Positions 15,799-24,639 of a DNA stretch of 34,827 bases are shown in pieces. Origin of the DNA: a virus. The notes beneath the pieces were generated by a model. That model was not told where the DNA came from. It worked only from the letters and a program-made list of their open reading frames with translations, and made no database searches. The stretch is taken from positions 1 to 34,827 of the IMG/VR virus record IMGVR_UViG_3300006874_000050; one strand, given 5' to 3'. Both the position numbers and the translations under genes were made by a program. How positions within the stretch are numbered: the first letter of the stretch is position 1; the number at the start of each line of letters is the position of its first letter.

Positions 15799-18700
15799 TA
15801 TCTTTTTCCCAAACTATGTTGTTAAGTTTTGTGTTTGCAGGCAATACCTTATTTATATTAGCGTAAATATCCGTAGATATGTTTTCTTGTAATGCTAATT
15901 CTGTAATACCTGTATCTTGTATGCTTATATTTAACAAATTACTCTTGCGACCTGGTAGTTTGTTCATGTAAAATTTATCAATAGTTTCAACGTAACTCCG
16001 CTTCCCAGTAGGGATTTCAAATAACAAATTTTCAATCTTATATTTAGTGCGAATTAGATTTGCAATATCATATAAATACAACGGCTCGTTATACATATAT
16101 AAATTCTTCATCTTAAATTTACCGTAATTGTAGTAATTAGTATCTTTTAAATTATCGTTCAATTTGTTACTACCATAACTCGCTTCGGTCCCTACATATA
16201 ACGAATTATCAAATATTGTTCCAAAACTATATTTACCTGGATCGAAAAGATAATAACTCACATTTTTACCATCAACATATAAATTGAAAACACCAACTGT
16301 TGTATCAAATGTTATTGTGAAATTGTGATATCCTGGAGATAAATTTGATAGCGGGTATGTTAATGTACCTGTTTCATAAGTTTGAACATCGTAAATATTT
16401 GGTAATTTGACTTTAACATCAATTGTATTTGCTGTACCATAATTGTTGATAATGTAGTTATGGTTGTTGATATTATTAATGTTTGAATAATCTACTGCAT
16501 TCCCGGTCGTTCCAGAGATTGTTGTTATAGGGTTTGTTAAATCTGTCTTACATCTAATGTATGCTGGAATACCTAATACATTGTTTGAACTTAAACTATA
16601 AATCGATAAATAGTTCGTGATATATTCATCTCCATAGAATTCATTAATGAGATCAATGGATCTACCTATCGTACGTGTGAACCCTGTAAGTGATGATAAT
16701 TCAACAACACTGAAATTATCCAATGAATCTATTGTTGCAATTTTATCTCCTTGAACTAAACAATAACAATTACCAACGGGATCAAAAACATAATCTTGTA
16801 TTTCACCGATTGCTTTTATTCCGAAGTTTTGATTTGTTATATTGTAATAATACAATTCAGGAGACGTATAGAAATATATCTCATCACCGTAAACTTTAAC
16901 ATTTGATCCGGATAAAAGATAAACGGATGAATCTTTTACAGCAATACCTTTAAAACTATCAACTCCTACCTTAATTGTTGAATAGTTCAAATCAGCACTT
17001 GACTCGAGCTCAAATGAATCTGGATTTAATCTATACCAATTTTCGTTAATTAAAATAAATGTGTAGTTATTGAATGAATAAAAATTAATATCATCTGCTG
17101 TAACTAACTCACTTATGTATTTCTTATCTAATGCAGTTCCAATATAAGAATATTTGGTGACATAACCTTTGTTATCAAATACAATAAAATAACTATTCGG
17201 TTCAAATTGTTGAATTCCAATAATGGTATTTTCTGTGTAAATGTCTCTAATAAATGTTCCGTGAGTATTATACAATGTAATCTTGTTATCGTTATAAACT
17301 ACCGAATAAGGAGTGATTTGTCGAGTGTTGAATACTCCAAACCCTTTGTTTGTATAATTACCTAAAATTTGAGATCCAAATGGTTTTAACCAATTATCAG
17401 TCGATATATCAAATGAAATACTAAAATTATCAAATTGTGAAACTGAATCTAATGGTGTATCTAATACTTTTGCAAAATGATCGTAATTAAACACTATTTC
17501 ATTTGTATACACTTTTCGATCATATGTTGTTGTAAAATAGTAATCGAAATTATCGACAATCAATTTAGATGACAACCCATCGACAAAACTTTTACAATTG
17601 TTATTACCAATATGGTGATATGCATATAATGCACCTTTTTCAAACACCAAATTACTTGTTACATCATAGATATCATATGCAATATTATCGTTTCCAGTCG
17701 AACTACTAATTTCAGCAAAATTAGTAGTTAATCCAACAGATGGGTTAACCAATGCTTGGTAGTAGCTAATATTTGCTGGATTGTAATATCGGTCAACCCA
17801 TACTCCGGAACTATTAATATCTGGACCGCCAGATAACCATGTGCATAAAAATGATCCGGTTTGTGTGTCGCTCACATTCCCGAAATGAGTGTCGTACTTA
17901 CCGTTTTGTAAACGTTTAAAAATTTTATCCGAATAATAAGGTGTATCACTTGCTATTGCTCCAGATACAACCAACGAGGTATCATTAACATTTAATTTTT
18001 CATAAGGATATATATCAAAAGGTATATGGAAATATGTTAACGTATCGGCATTAAGTTGTTTGGTTAATGTATAACTAGCAAACCCTAATTGAATATTTGC
18101 ATTACCTGTTTCTTGATTTACACCTGTATATAAGCTTTCGTAGTATCTATGTTTAAACGCAGGTTGATTAACAAACACATTACCTTGAGATTGAGTATTA
18201 TACACAGTTTTTTGTGTTTTAAGACTTAAAATATTGACATCAAAACTATTTGAGATATACGGATTAATGTTATAATACTGTGTATTGTACAAAAAGTTAG
18301 TTTTAACCCCACTAGTGCTTTTATTCGTATCTACAATTAATTTAGTTGTATCTAAACTTTCCGTATACACGTAATTAGATGTTGAAAGTTTATTTGATAT
18401 TGTTGATGCATTAATGCGGACCTTAAAAATTTGTGTTGGTAAACACGGCGATAATTGCTGAGTTGTAGATATATTTGATAATGCTAATGTTAATGAGTTA
18501 AAATTACATGTTAAATATGTCGTTTTATCGTAAATTTTTTTCGTGAAAATAATGTTATCGTTAACTACATCGTAATAATACTGAAATGTGTTTATATCAT
18601 TATCAGATATTACATCTGTCCCTGTTAATAATATAACTTGACTATTTATATAATCATATGAGATATAACGAGTTAACTCATTTTCGGTATGTTTAATCTT

Positions 18701-19093
18701 ACAATTTTTATCATCCAAGAAATTAATTTCAAAGTATGTTGTATTAGAATTAAGTTCATCGACAAACGTCAAGGTTGAATACGGGTATGGATCATTTGAA
18801 ACAGCATTAAGGTACACGGTATTAACTTGCAAGTAAGTAGTGAACGTATAATTTGCTGGTATTGATAAATTATTAAGATACAAAAAGCTATTATAATCAA
18901 CATCATCGGATAGATAAAAAGAGCTATAATTATTAATTGAAGTATCTCTAATAGAAGACAAACAATCATCAAGGGTAAAATTCAATCCATGGTATGTAGA
19001 GCGTGCAGATTTGGTTAGAACGACATTATCGTCTAATCCATAATTTGCACTTAAACTTAAAGTATTGGAACTATTTAAGGTTTTAACTTCCAT
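15791..19093 (-). CDS. very large virion protein with propeller-like middle and C-terminal LamG-like domain
   Basis: 1100 residues. Residues about 840-1025 look like a concanavalin/laminin-G fold: YHNFTITFDTTVGVFNLYVDGKNV, with the characteristic strand, turn and YVDG, then SLYVGTEAS and KMKNLYMYNEPLY. LamG-type domains bind carbohydrate, so attachment to surface glycans is likely. Residues about 600-790 show propeller-like strands (YFIVFDNKGYVTKYS, SSVYLLSGSNVKVYG). The N-terminal 550 residues are Asn/Tyr-rich and beta-type. ATTAAATA lies six bases before ATG, within a small inverted repeat. Probably a tail or baseplate receptor-binding component. It is followed by the 709-residue gene with an eight-base overlap. 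Confidence 0.78.
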   Translation of the reverse strand: MEVKTLNSSNTLSLSANYGLDDNVVLTKSARSTYHGLNFTLDDCLSSIRDTSINNYSSFYLSDDVDYNSFLYLNNLSIPANYTFTTYLQVNTVYLNAVSNDPYPYSTLTFVDELNSNTTYFEINFLDDKNCKIKHTENELTRYISYDYINSQVILLTGTDVISDNDINTFQYYYDVVNDNIIFTKKIYDKTTYLTCNFNSLTLALSNISTTQQLSPCLPTQIFKVRINASTISNKLSTSNYVYTESLDTTKLIVDTNKSTSGVKTNFLYNTQYYNINPYISNSFDVNILSLKTQKTVYNTQSQGNVFVNQPAFKHRYYESLYTGVNQETGNANIQLGFASYTLTKQLNADTLTYFHIPFDIYPYEKLNVNDTSLVVSGAIASDTPYYSDKIFKRLQNGKYDTHFGNVSDTQTGSFLCTWLSGGPDINSSGVWVDRYYNPANISYYQALVNPSVGLTTNFAEISSSTGNDNIAYDIYDVTSNLVFEKGALYAYHHIGNNNCKSFVDGLSSKLIVDNFDYYFTTTYDRKVYTNEIVFNYDHFAKVLDTPLDSVSQFDNFSISFDISTDNWLKPFGSQILGNYTNKGFGVFNTRQITPYSVVYNDNKITLYNTHGTFIRDIYTENTIIGIQQFEPNSYFIVFDNKGYVTKYSYIGTALDKKYISELVTADDINFYSFNNYTFILINENWYRLNPDSFELESSADLNYSTIKVGVDSFKGIAVKDSSVYLLSGSNVKVYGDEIYFYTSPELYYYNITNQNFGIKAIGEIQDYVFDPVGNCYCLVQGDKIATIDSLDNFSVVELSSLTGFTRTIGRSIDLINEFYGDEYITNYLSIYSLSSNNVLGIPAYIRCKTDLTNPITTISGTTGNAVDYSNINNINNHNYIINNYGTANTIDVKVKLPNIYDVQTYETGTLTYPLSNLSPGYHNFTITFDTTVGVFNLYVDGKNVSYYLFDPGKYSFGTIFDNSLYVGTEASYGSNKLNDNLKDTNYYNYGKFKMKNLYMYNEPLYLYDIANLIRTKYKIENLLFEIPTGKRSYVETIDKFYMNKLPGRKSNLLNISIQDTGITELALQENISTDIYANINKVLPANTKLNNIVWEKDNG

Positions 19094-19116
19094 TGATATT
19101 ATTTAATACGGAAGTT
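19085..19116 (-). promoter_or_regulatory. late-like box ATTAAATA inside a 7-bp inverted repeat around the start codon
   Basis: AACTTCC (19110-19116 on the minus strand) and GGAAGTT (19085-19091) pair across an 18-base loop. The loop holds the box (19100-19107), and the start codon ATG (19091-19093) lies at its end. This is a weaker version of the arrangement at 24585 and 27938. Confidence 0.45.
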
Positions 19117-19117
19117 T

Positions 19118-21697
19118 TTAATTCTCTCTTCTTTCTGATGCATCATAATAAACAAATCGATCATGATAACACGGTGTTGCTAATAATATAGCTGGATACA
19201 ATTCTCCAGCTACTGTTTGTTGATACATATACGACATCCACGTTTGTTCAAAAGGGTGTTGCCATTTCTCCGTTAAAAACATCTTAACATTACCTTCCCT
19301 TGAAACTAATTGCGGCCAATTACAATAAAAAATTTCTCCGTCAGCATATGCTAACCCATCAAAATTGTATATATTATTATACTTAACCAATGGTGCATTT
19401 GGATCTAAACCAGATGCTGGTAAGTGTTTTTTCTCCGGCCAATATCGTTCACGAACATCTTGAGGAACATTATACCATGCCCATTGTGTTTTATTATCAC
19501 CGAAAAATTCTGAAAAACAAAATTTCAAGAAATTAAATCCATGTTTTTCCATAATCATATGAGTTTTATAAAACAAATCTGGAACATATGTAGTAAAACC
19601 AGATTTACATAAACCTTGAAATGATGTGTGGATGTACATATCATCTTCTAAAAAGATATAATAATCACCATCAGTCTTATCAAAATGTTCAGCTACCCAC
19701 TGTCTTCCACCACAAATACCTATGTTATCTTTTTTATGATGTTCAAATCCATATAAATCGAAAATTGCTTCGTAGTCTTCTGTTGTGGATAAATCTGTTG
19801 AGTTATTCAAAACAACTTTAGTACATTTATCAAACCACTCAGTTTCACTCCAATTTTCACATAATTTCAAAAATTGTTCTGGAGAATTATATGTTATAAC
19901 ATACAAATATGTTTTTAATTCATCAACTGGTCTTGTTTTTCTAGTTGTAATTAATTCAACTGTATCGTTTTTAAGATTTTCGAAAAAACAATCAAATAAA
20001 CCGTCATCACGAATCATTGTTCTATCGATTAAATCTTCATGCTTATAGGTTAATATTGTGAAAATACTTTCTTCGGTCCCCATTTGATTTTCCTCTAATG
20101 TAGACTTTAAGTATGCGTAATATAACTCGTTAACTTTTGAAATGTATTTTTTGTGTCCGCCAAATACCCCTGCTCTTGCAACTCTTGTAGTTTTATCAAC
20201 ATTACAATATTGCCTTAAACTTTCATGATCAAATCCATGAATTTCGTAGTTTTCATATGGAAAACAAACAAATAAAAATTTCTGTAAATACCTGTGGATC
20301 TTGTTAATAACCTTATCGTGAGTAAAATATCCTTGGTGAACTGTATTAGTAATACCACCGTCAACCCAAAGAAAATAATCTGTATTGAATGGATTGGATA
20401 TGCATGCATCATTTAACATGAACATTTTAGACATTACCATCGGATTGTAAAGTTCTAATCCGGCTTGAGTACTTTCAGCGAGCCAGGATGCTTTATTGTA
20501 CCAATCCGGATTAGAACGAATTGCTTGCACTTTATCGTAAAATTCAAACCATGTTTTAAATTCATCAACCTCTTTTATTATTACGGATGTGTTTTCTGGA
20601 TCCCTTCGCTCCCAAATAAAACTTTCGTATTTCTTCTCTATGAAAATTATCATCGGAGAATCTGTCTCTAATAACTCAGCAAAGCGATCAAGGTAATGTT
20701 TAAATGGACGTTTAAAACTATCGGAGAGCGTGTCTCTCTTTAAATCCCATATACCTGTCACTATTGTCGTCTTTGACTTAAGTGGCACTTCATTAATAAT
20801 AGGCAAATCTTTATCAAAACGATCTCCATCTTCTATATTTTCTGGCACATCAACATAATTACCGTTTATGTCAATTCTGTATCCGTTACCTTCAATACAT
20901 TCTCCTAATTTAATGACTTCTTTCCATCGCCGGTTCTTTTTGAATTTTTCAATTTCAGAAGAATGAAATGCCATTATATCGCATCCTTCTTGATTTGTTA
21001 ATAGATATCCTGCCGCAATTAATCTGTCAAATAATTCAATGAGCTTGTCTAATTCATTGTTGAATAATTCGAATTTTATTACCTTCGGTAAATATTTTTC
21101 AACATTAAATCCTTTAAATACCTCATAATCAAACCCTTCTGTGTCAATTGTACAAAAATCAATACTAACTATTCCATGTTTTTCTAACAAACTATCTACT
21201 GTAACTACAGGTATCTCAATAAGTTCGCCGTATATGTCAAGTAAATTTTTTGTTTCAGGGTCAGATTCAAAACCATTTTTAGGTGGGACAAATGATCCCA
21301 TACCAATAATTGGTTCAGGGAGATTATTTTTATGAATTATATCCCATGGGATGTAACACATTGTATCGGTTCTAGGAGCATCAGAAACTGCAACATTTTC
21401 AATAATACAATCCGGATGTAATTCCGTTGAAACAAATTTACTCAACGCTTTAAATGCATCCGGGATTGGCTCAATATACATACCAACCCATCGATATGCA
21501 TTCATATAAGCTGAGATAGTATCGTGAAATGTACCATCACATGCACCTACAGATAAATTGAACATTCGTTCACCAGAACGACCGTAATGGTGTAAGATTA
21601 TATCGTAAATTCTTTCAACCTGCCAGGTATTGTATTCACAACTTACTCTCCCACCAAAATCCTCTCCAATGATATGATTGTTAACGTTAATATCCAT
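19118..21697 (-). CDS. three-domain enzyme: FkbM methyltransferase + HtrL/YibB-like glycosyltransferase + GT-A glycosyltransferase
   Basis: 859 residues. Residues about 40-250: FkbM-type methyltransferase, with SVGACDG (49-55) as the SAM loop, YIEPIPDAF (74-82) and IDFCTIDTEGFDYEVFKGF (179-197). Residues about 308-580: an HtrL/YibB (WlaTC-like) transferase pattern, TIVTGIWDLKRD (311-322), YNPMVMSKMFML (417-428) and NPFNTDYFLWVDGGI (435-449). Residues about 595-859: a GT-A type transferase with YVITYNSPEQF (599-609), GICGGRQW (660-667) and the metal-binding FLEDDMYI (682-689). One polypeptide could thus add two sugars and a methyl group, perhaps building or capping a glycan. It overlaps the upstream gene by 11 bases. 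Acceptor and sugars are unknown. The methyltransferase and last domain are clear; the middle assignment is good but by eye. Confidence 0.85.
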   Translation of the reverse strand: MDINVNNHIIGEDFGGRVSCEYNTWQVERIYDIILHHYGRSGERMFNLSVGACDGTFHDTISAYMNAYRWVGMYIEPIPDAFKALSKFVSTELHPDCIIENVAVSDAPRTDTMCYIPWDIIHKNNLPEPIIGMGSFVPPKNGFESDPETKNLLDIYGELIEIPVVTVDSLLEKHGIVSIDFCTIDTEGFDYEVFKGFNVEKYLPKVIKFELFNNELDKLIELFDRLIAAGYLLTNQEGCDIMAFHSSEIEKFKKNRRWKEVIKLGECIEGNGYRIDINGNYVDVPENIEDGDRFDKDLPIINEVPLKSKTTIVTGIWDLKRDTLSDSFKRPFKHYLDRFAELLETDSPMIIFIEKKYESFIWERRDPENTSVIIKEVDEFKTWFEFYDKVQAIRSNPDWYNKASWLAESTQAGLELYNPMVMSKMFMLNDACISNPFNTDYFLWVDGGITNTVHQGYFTHDKVINKIHRYLQKFLFVCFPYENYEIHGFDHESLRQYCNVDKTTRVARAGVFGGHKKYISKVNELYYAYLKSTLEENQMGTEESIFTILTYKHEDLIDRTMIRDDGLFDCFFENLKNDTVELITTRKTRPVDELKTYLYVITYNSPEQFLKLCENWSETEWFDKCTKVVLNNSTDLSTTEDYEAIFDLYGFEHHKKDNIGICGGRQWVAEHFDKTDGDYYIFLEDDMYIHTSFQGLCKSGFTTYVPDLFYKTHMIMEKHGFNFLKFCFSEFFGDNKTQWAWYNVPQDVRERYWPEKKHLPASGLDPNAPLVKYNNIYNFDGLAYADGEIFYCNWPQLVSREGNVKMFLTEKWQHPFEQTWMSYMYQQTVAGELYPAILLATPCYHDRFVYYDASERREN

Positions 21698-23042
21698 AGG
21701 TATTATTTTCTACCTCAACCTTCGAATTTGGTAATGATATTGGTTCTGGACCAATACGTTCTAACCACCCTTTTGATTCACTATGTGGTAATACACACCA
21801 TGATGCTGGTTTTTTATCACTACAAAACTTTAAAAAGAAACTTGCATTGTCTTTAGCTAGTTCTTCTTCAATTTGAAACCTATTTAAATCTTGTCTAAAT
21901 ATTTCCGCTCCTGTATTATCATGTGCTGTACAACACCAGAAATTACAATCTGCATGATCAGGTGTTGTAATACGAGCTTTATCTATCCAAATATCAACAC
22001 ACCAGTTTCTACCAAAATCGTTAACCCAATCTTCTTTCGTTGGATATATATCTGGATTATCAACATAATTTGGTGTTGGTGGTTCTTTTAGTTCTGGCCA
22101 AGTATAACTCAATACACCCCTCCGATCAAATTTAATACCGGAGTATCGTTCATACTCTTCGAGTGTTCGTTCTGTACCAAATCCGAATGGACCGAAATCT
22201 AAATTTTCTCTATCAGTTTCATCCATGTTAAATAACATCCGGTTTTTATAGTGACTTGCGTTATTAACAGTGGACCACCCATATTTACTACCTGTTGCTG
22301 GATCATGATCATCCCAATGTTTATCGCGACCTTTCCGGGTATATTCATGCCAACAAACTACTTTATGGGGATGAAATAAATCATACCCGTGAGTATAAGC
22401 TCGTGCAGCAATACTAATTTCTTCTCCATGAAAATAATACTCTGGATCGTGTCTTACTTCATGACAAAATTGACCAACTGTAAATGCAAAATGAGCTGAA
22501 TAGAATCTAGAACGCATTGGCTCAACCCGGGATTTCCAATTCGGCATTGTTGCTGGAATAAAAAAGATCGCTCCTTCCGGGATAAATCGATCAAATTCCA
22601 TAAACCACGGCACGTTAACTCTCCCGTCGGGATCGTTCCACGGTTCATATGATGGTAAATATGCAGTAAGTAATGGTTTTTTATATCCTTTTTTCTGCAA
22701 TTGTTTAACCATATCTATTAAAATGGTATCCCAACCTTTTACAAATCTGTGATGTGAATCGATTTGTAATGTATACTCTTCCCCATCATATTCATTTTGA
22801 ACTAAATGTCGAGCCCAACACACACCTTTTGATTCCATCCAATCAACATGTATAATTTTGAATCTTGGATCATTTTCATATTGAGATGTATCATCAAAAT
22901 CATCAGCTGGATTTGATTGTTTGCAAATACCAAACCGTAAGTTTTCTGGTTTGTTAGCTTTATCTAAACAATCCTCGAGTGTTTTGAGTAATTCGGGGTC
23001 ACGATACGAAGCGATTTGTATAAAAATAGTTTCTTCTTTCAT
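21687..23042 (-). CDS. GlcNAc-type glycosyltransferase (PF11397-like), copy 2
   Basis: 451 residues. IFIQIASYRDPELLKTLEDCL (first half at residues 6-16), LRFGICKQ (35-42), GVCWARHLVQ (73-82), QIDSHHRF with its acidic metal/substrate motif (93-100) and a long block containing FHGEEISIAARAYTHGYD about residue 215 are the signature of the family that includes the Skp1 GlcNAc-transferase of Dictyostelium. It is clearly a paralogue of the next gene upstream, with most blocks identical. AGGA lies shortly before ATG as a Shine-Dalgarno sequence. The C-terminal ~170 residues after the catalytic region are shared with the paralogue and may bind the acceptor. It is followed by the three-domain enzyme with an 11-base overlap. 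Confidence 0.85.
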   Translation of the reverse strand: MKEETIFIQIASYRDPELLKTLEDCLDKANKPENLRFGICKQSNPADDFDDTSQYENDPRFKIIHVDWMESKGVCWARHLVQNEYDGEEYTLQIDSHHRFVKGWDTILIDMVKQLQKKGYKKPLLTAYLPSYEPWNDPDGRVNVPWFMEFDRFIPEGAIFFIPATMPNWKSRVEPMRSRFYSAHFAFTVGQFCHEVRHDPEYYFHGEEISIAARAYTHGYDLFHPHKVVCWHEYTRKGRDKHWDDHDPATGSKYGWSTVNNASHYKNRMLFNMDETDRENLDFGPFGFGTERTLEEYERYSGIKFDRRGVLSYTWPELKEPPTPNYVDNPDIYPTKEDWVNDFGRNWCVDIWIDKARITTPDHADCNFWCCTAHDNTGAEIFRQDLNRFQIEEELAKDNASFFLKFCSDKKPASWCVLPHSESKGWLERIGPEPISLPNSKVEVENNTYGY

Positions 23043-23072
23043 TGCATCCTGGTATAATGATTTAATTCGTGT

Positions 23073-24602
23073 TTATATGAGATCAACAGATTTAACAATC
23101 TTATCTAACCATCCCTTATTTTTCAAATATGGTATGACCGTGTAACTAACAGGTTTTACGTCAGATGTTAACGACATTGGAAATCTTGCAGCAAACATGT
23201 CTTGCCGTTCATCGTAAATTTCTTTAATCTTGTCAATTTGTAAATCTTCACGCTTTAATTCATTACCGTTTTCATCATGTACCCCTACATACCAAAATTC
23301 TGTATCTTCATATGTTGGTGGTAGTTCAGCCCAGGGTATGAAAAAATCTACACACCAGTTTTTAACCCATTTAATTTCTTTATTAAAATATGGGTATTCT
23401 GGTACAATGTGATCACGGCATTCTGTTGAGATTGAACGTGTTTTGAAATTTATACCAGCATATCGTTCATATTCCGCAAGAGAGCGAACTTTACCAAAAC
23501 CGTATTCATCACCAAAATTTATTTGATTCGGATCTTCTCCATCCATACCAAATAAAATCCGATTACGTTTATGACACATATCATTAACTTCATACCAATC
23601 GTGTTCCCTACCTTGTTCCTTATTATTGTCATCCCAATGATGTGGTCTACCCTTTCTGGTATATTCATGATAGCATACAATTTTATGTGGATGAAATAGA
23701 TCGTATCCGTGAGTGTATGCTCTTACAGCAATACTAATTTCTTCGCCATGGAAATAATAATTTGGATCGTGTGGGACTTCTTTACACATTTTTCCAGTTG
23801 TAAAACAAAAATGAGCTGAATAAAACCTACTTGCAATTGGTTCTTGTTGTTCTTGTTTTGACATGGATGTTGGTAAGAAGAAAATTGCACCTTCTGGAAT
23901 AAATCTATCAAATACCATCTTCCACGGATCAACCTCAAACCCGTTTTCATATGTGTAATTAGTTGTTCCATCCGTCCCTTCTAACCATGGCTTATAGCTC
24001 GTTACATATCCAGTAAATAATGGTTTTTCAAATCCTTTATCTTGCATGTAATAATACATACTCTTAAGTTCTGAGTCCCAATGCTTTACAAACCTATGAT
24101 GTGAATCAATTGCTAATGTAAATTCTTCTTCGCAATATAAATGTTGGATTGTGTGTCTTGCCCAACATGTTCCATGACTAATATTATTCGGGACATCGAT
24201 AATACGAAATGCTGGATCAGTTTGATAATTATACATTTCCTTATCAAAATCATCATCTTGATTATGTTGCCAACAAATCCCAAAAGTTAAATTTTCTGGA
24301 TTATCAGCATTATCAATAATACTCTTAATTGTTTTAACTAATTCAGGATCCCGATATGCAGCAATTTGTATAAAAATCTTTTGGTTCCCTTTACGGGATT
24401 GATCGATTATTTCATGATAATTTGTACCGACTAAATCACGAAATTGTTTTTGTTTAGCTGTGGGTGTATCAATAATCGGGGTTGATTGATTATTCGGTAA
24501 GGGGGTATCTGGGGGAGATTTTCGTTTTGGTTCGGTTGAAATTCGACTGAAATCTAGTTGAGAATTGATCTTATTTTTACGAATGATTTTAATACCTGGC
24601 AT
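23073..24602 (-). CDS. GlcNAc-type glycosyltransferase (PF11397-like), copy 1, with N-terminal extension
   Basis: 509 residues from ATG at 24602. An upstream GTG at 24620 would add six residues, but ATG sits in the loop of a striking hairpin after a TATAATAT box and is preferred. The first ~70 residues are basic and Pro-rich (KRKSPPDTPLPNN). The catalytic part then repeats the family blocks of its paralogue: IFIQIAAYRDPELVKTI, GICWQ, GTCWARHTIQHL, AIDSHHRF and FHGEEISIAVRAYTHGYDLF. Probably cytoplasmic, transferring a sugar (GlcNAc in characterised relatives) from a nucleotide donor. Tandem duplication with the 451-residue gene suggests two related acceptor specificities. The start-site hairpin suggests stage-specific translation. 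Confidence 0.85.
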   Translation of the reverse strand: MPGIKIIRKNKINSQLDFSRISTEPKRKSPPDTPLPNNQSTPIIDTPTAKQKQFRDLVGTNYHEIIDQSRKGNQKIFIQIAAYRDPELVKTIKSIIDNADNPENLTFGICWQHNQDDDFDKEMYNYQTDPAFRIIDVPNNISHGTCWARHTIQHLYCEEEFTLAIDSHHRFVKHWDSELKSMYYYMQDKGFEKPLFTGYVTSYKPWLEGTDGTTNYTYENGFEVDPWKMVFDRFIPEGAIFFLPTSMSKQEQQEPIASRFYSAHFCFTTGKMCKEVPHDPNYYFHGEEISIAVRAYTHGYDLFHPHKIVCYHEYTRKGRPHHWDDNNKEQGREHDWYEVNDMCHKRNRILFGMDGEDPNQINFGDEYGFGKVRSLAEYERYAGINFKTRSISTECRDHIVPEYPYFNKEIKWVKNWCVDFFIPWAELPPTYEDTEFWYVGVHDENGNELKREDLQIDKIKEIYDERQDMFAARFPMSLTSDVKPVSYTVIPYLKNKGWLDKIVKSVDLI

Positions 24603-24634
24603 ATTATATATTATATACACCAGGTATTAAAATC
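24585..24634 (-). promoter_or_regulatory. 15-bp perfect inverted repeat with promoter box and start codon in its loop
   Basis: On the minus strand GATTTTAATACCTGG (24634-24620) and its exact complement (24599-24585) enclose a 20-base loop. The loop contains TATAATAT (24615-24608) and ends with the ATG at 24602. The downstream arm encodes residues 2-6 of the glycosyltransferase. A transcript from the internal box would start at or near ATG and lack the upstream arm; a read-through transcript would carry the full hairpin. Confidence 0.75.
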
Positions 24635-24639
24635 AACCA

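Noticed and set aside
15850-15857. Perfect TATAAATA on the minus strand 52 bases before the 709-residue gene
   Set aside because: It lies inside the coding end of the 1100-residue gene in very AT-rich sequence. It could still be a promoter (distance as for the fibre gene), but evidence is insufficient.
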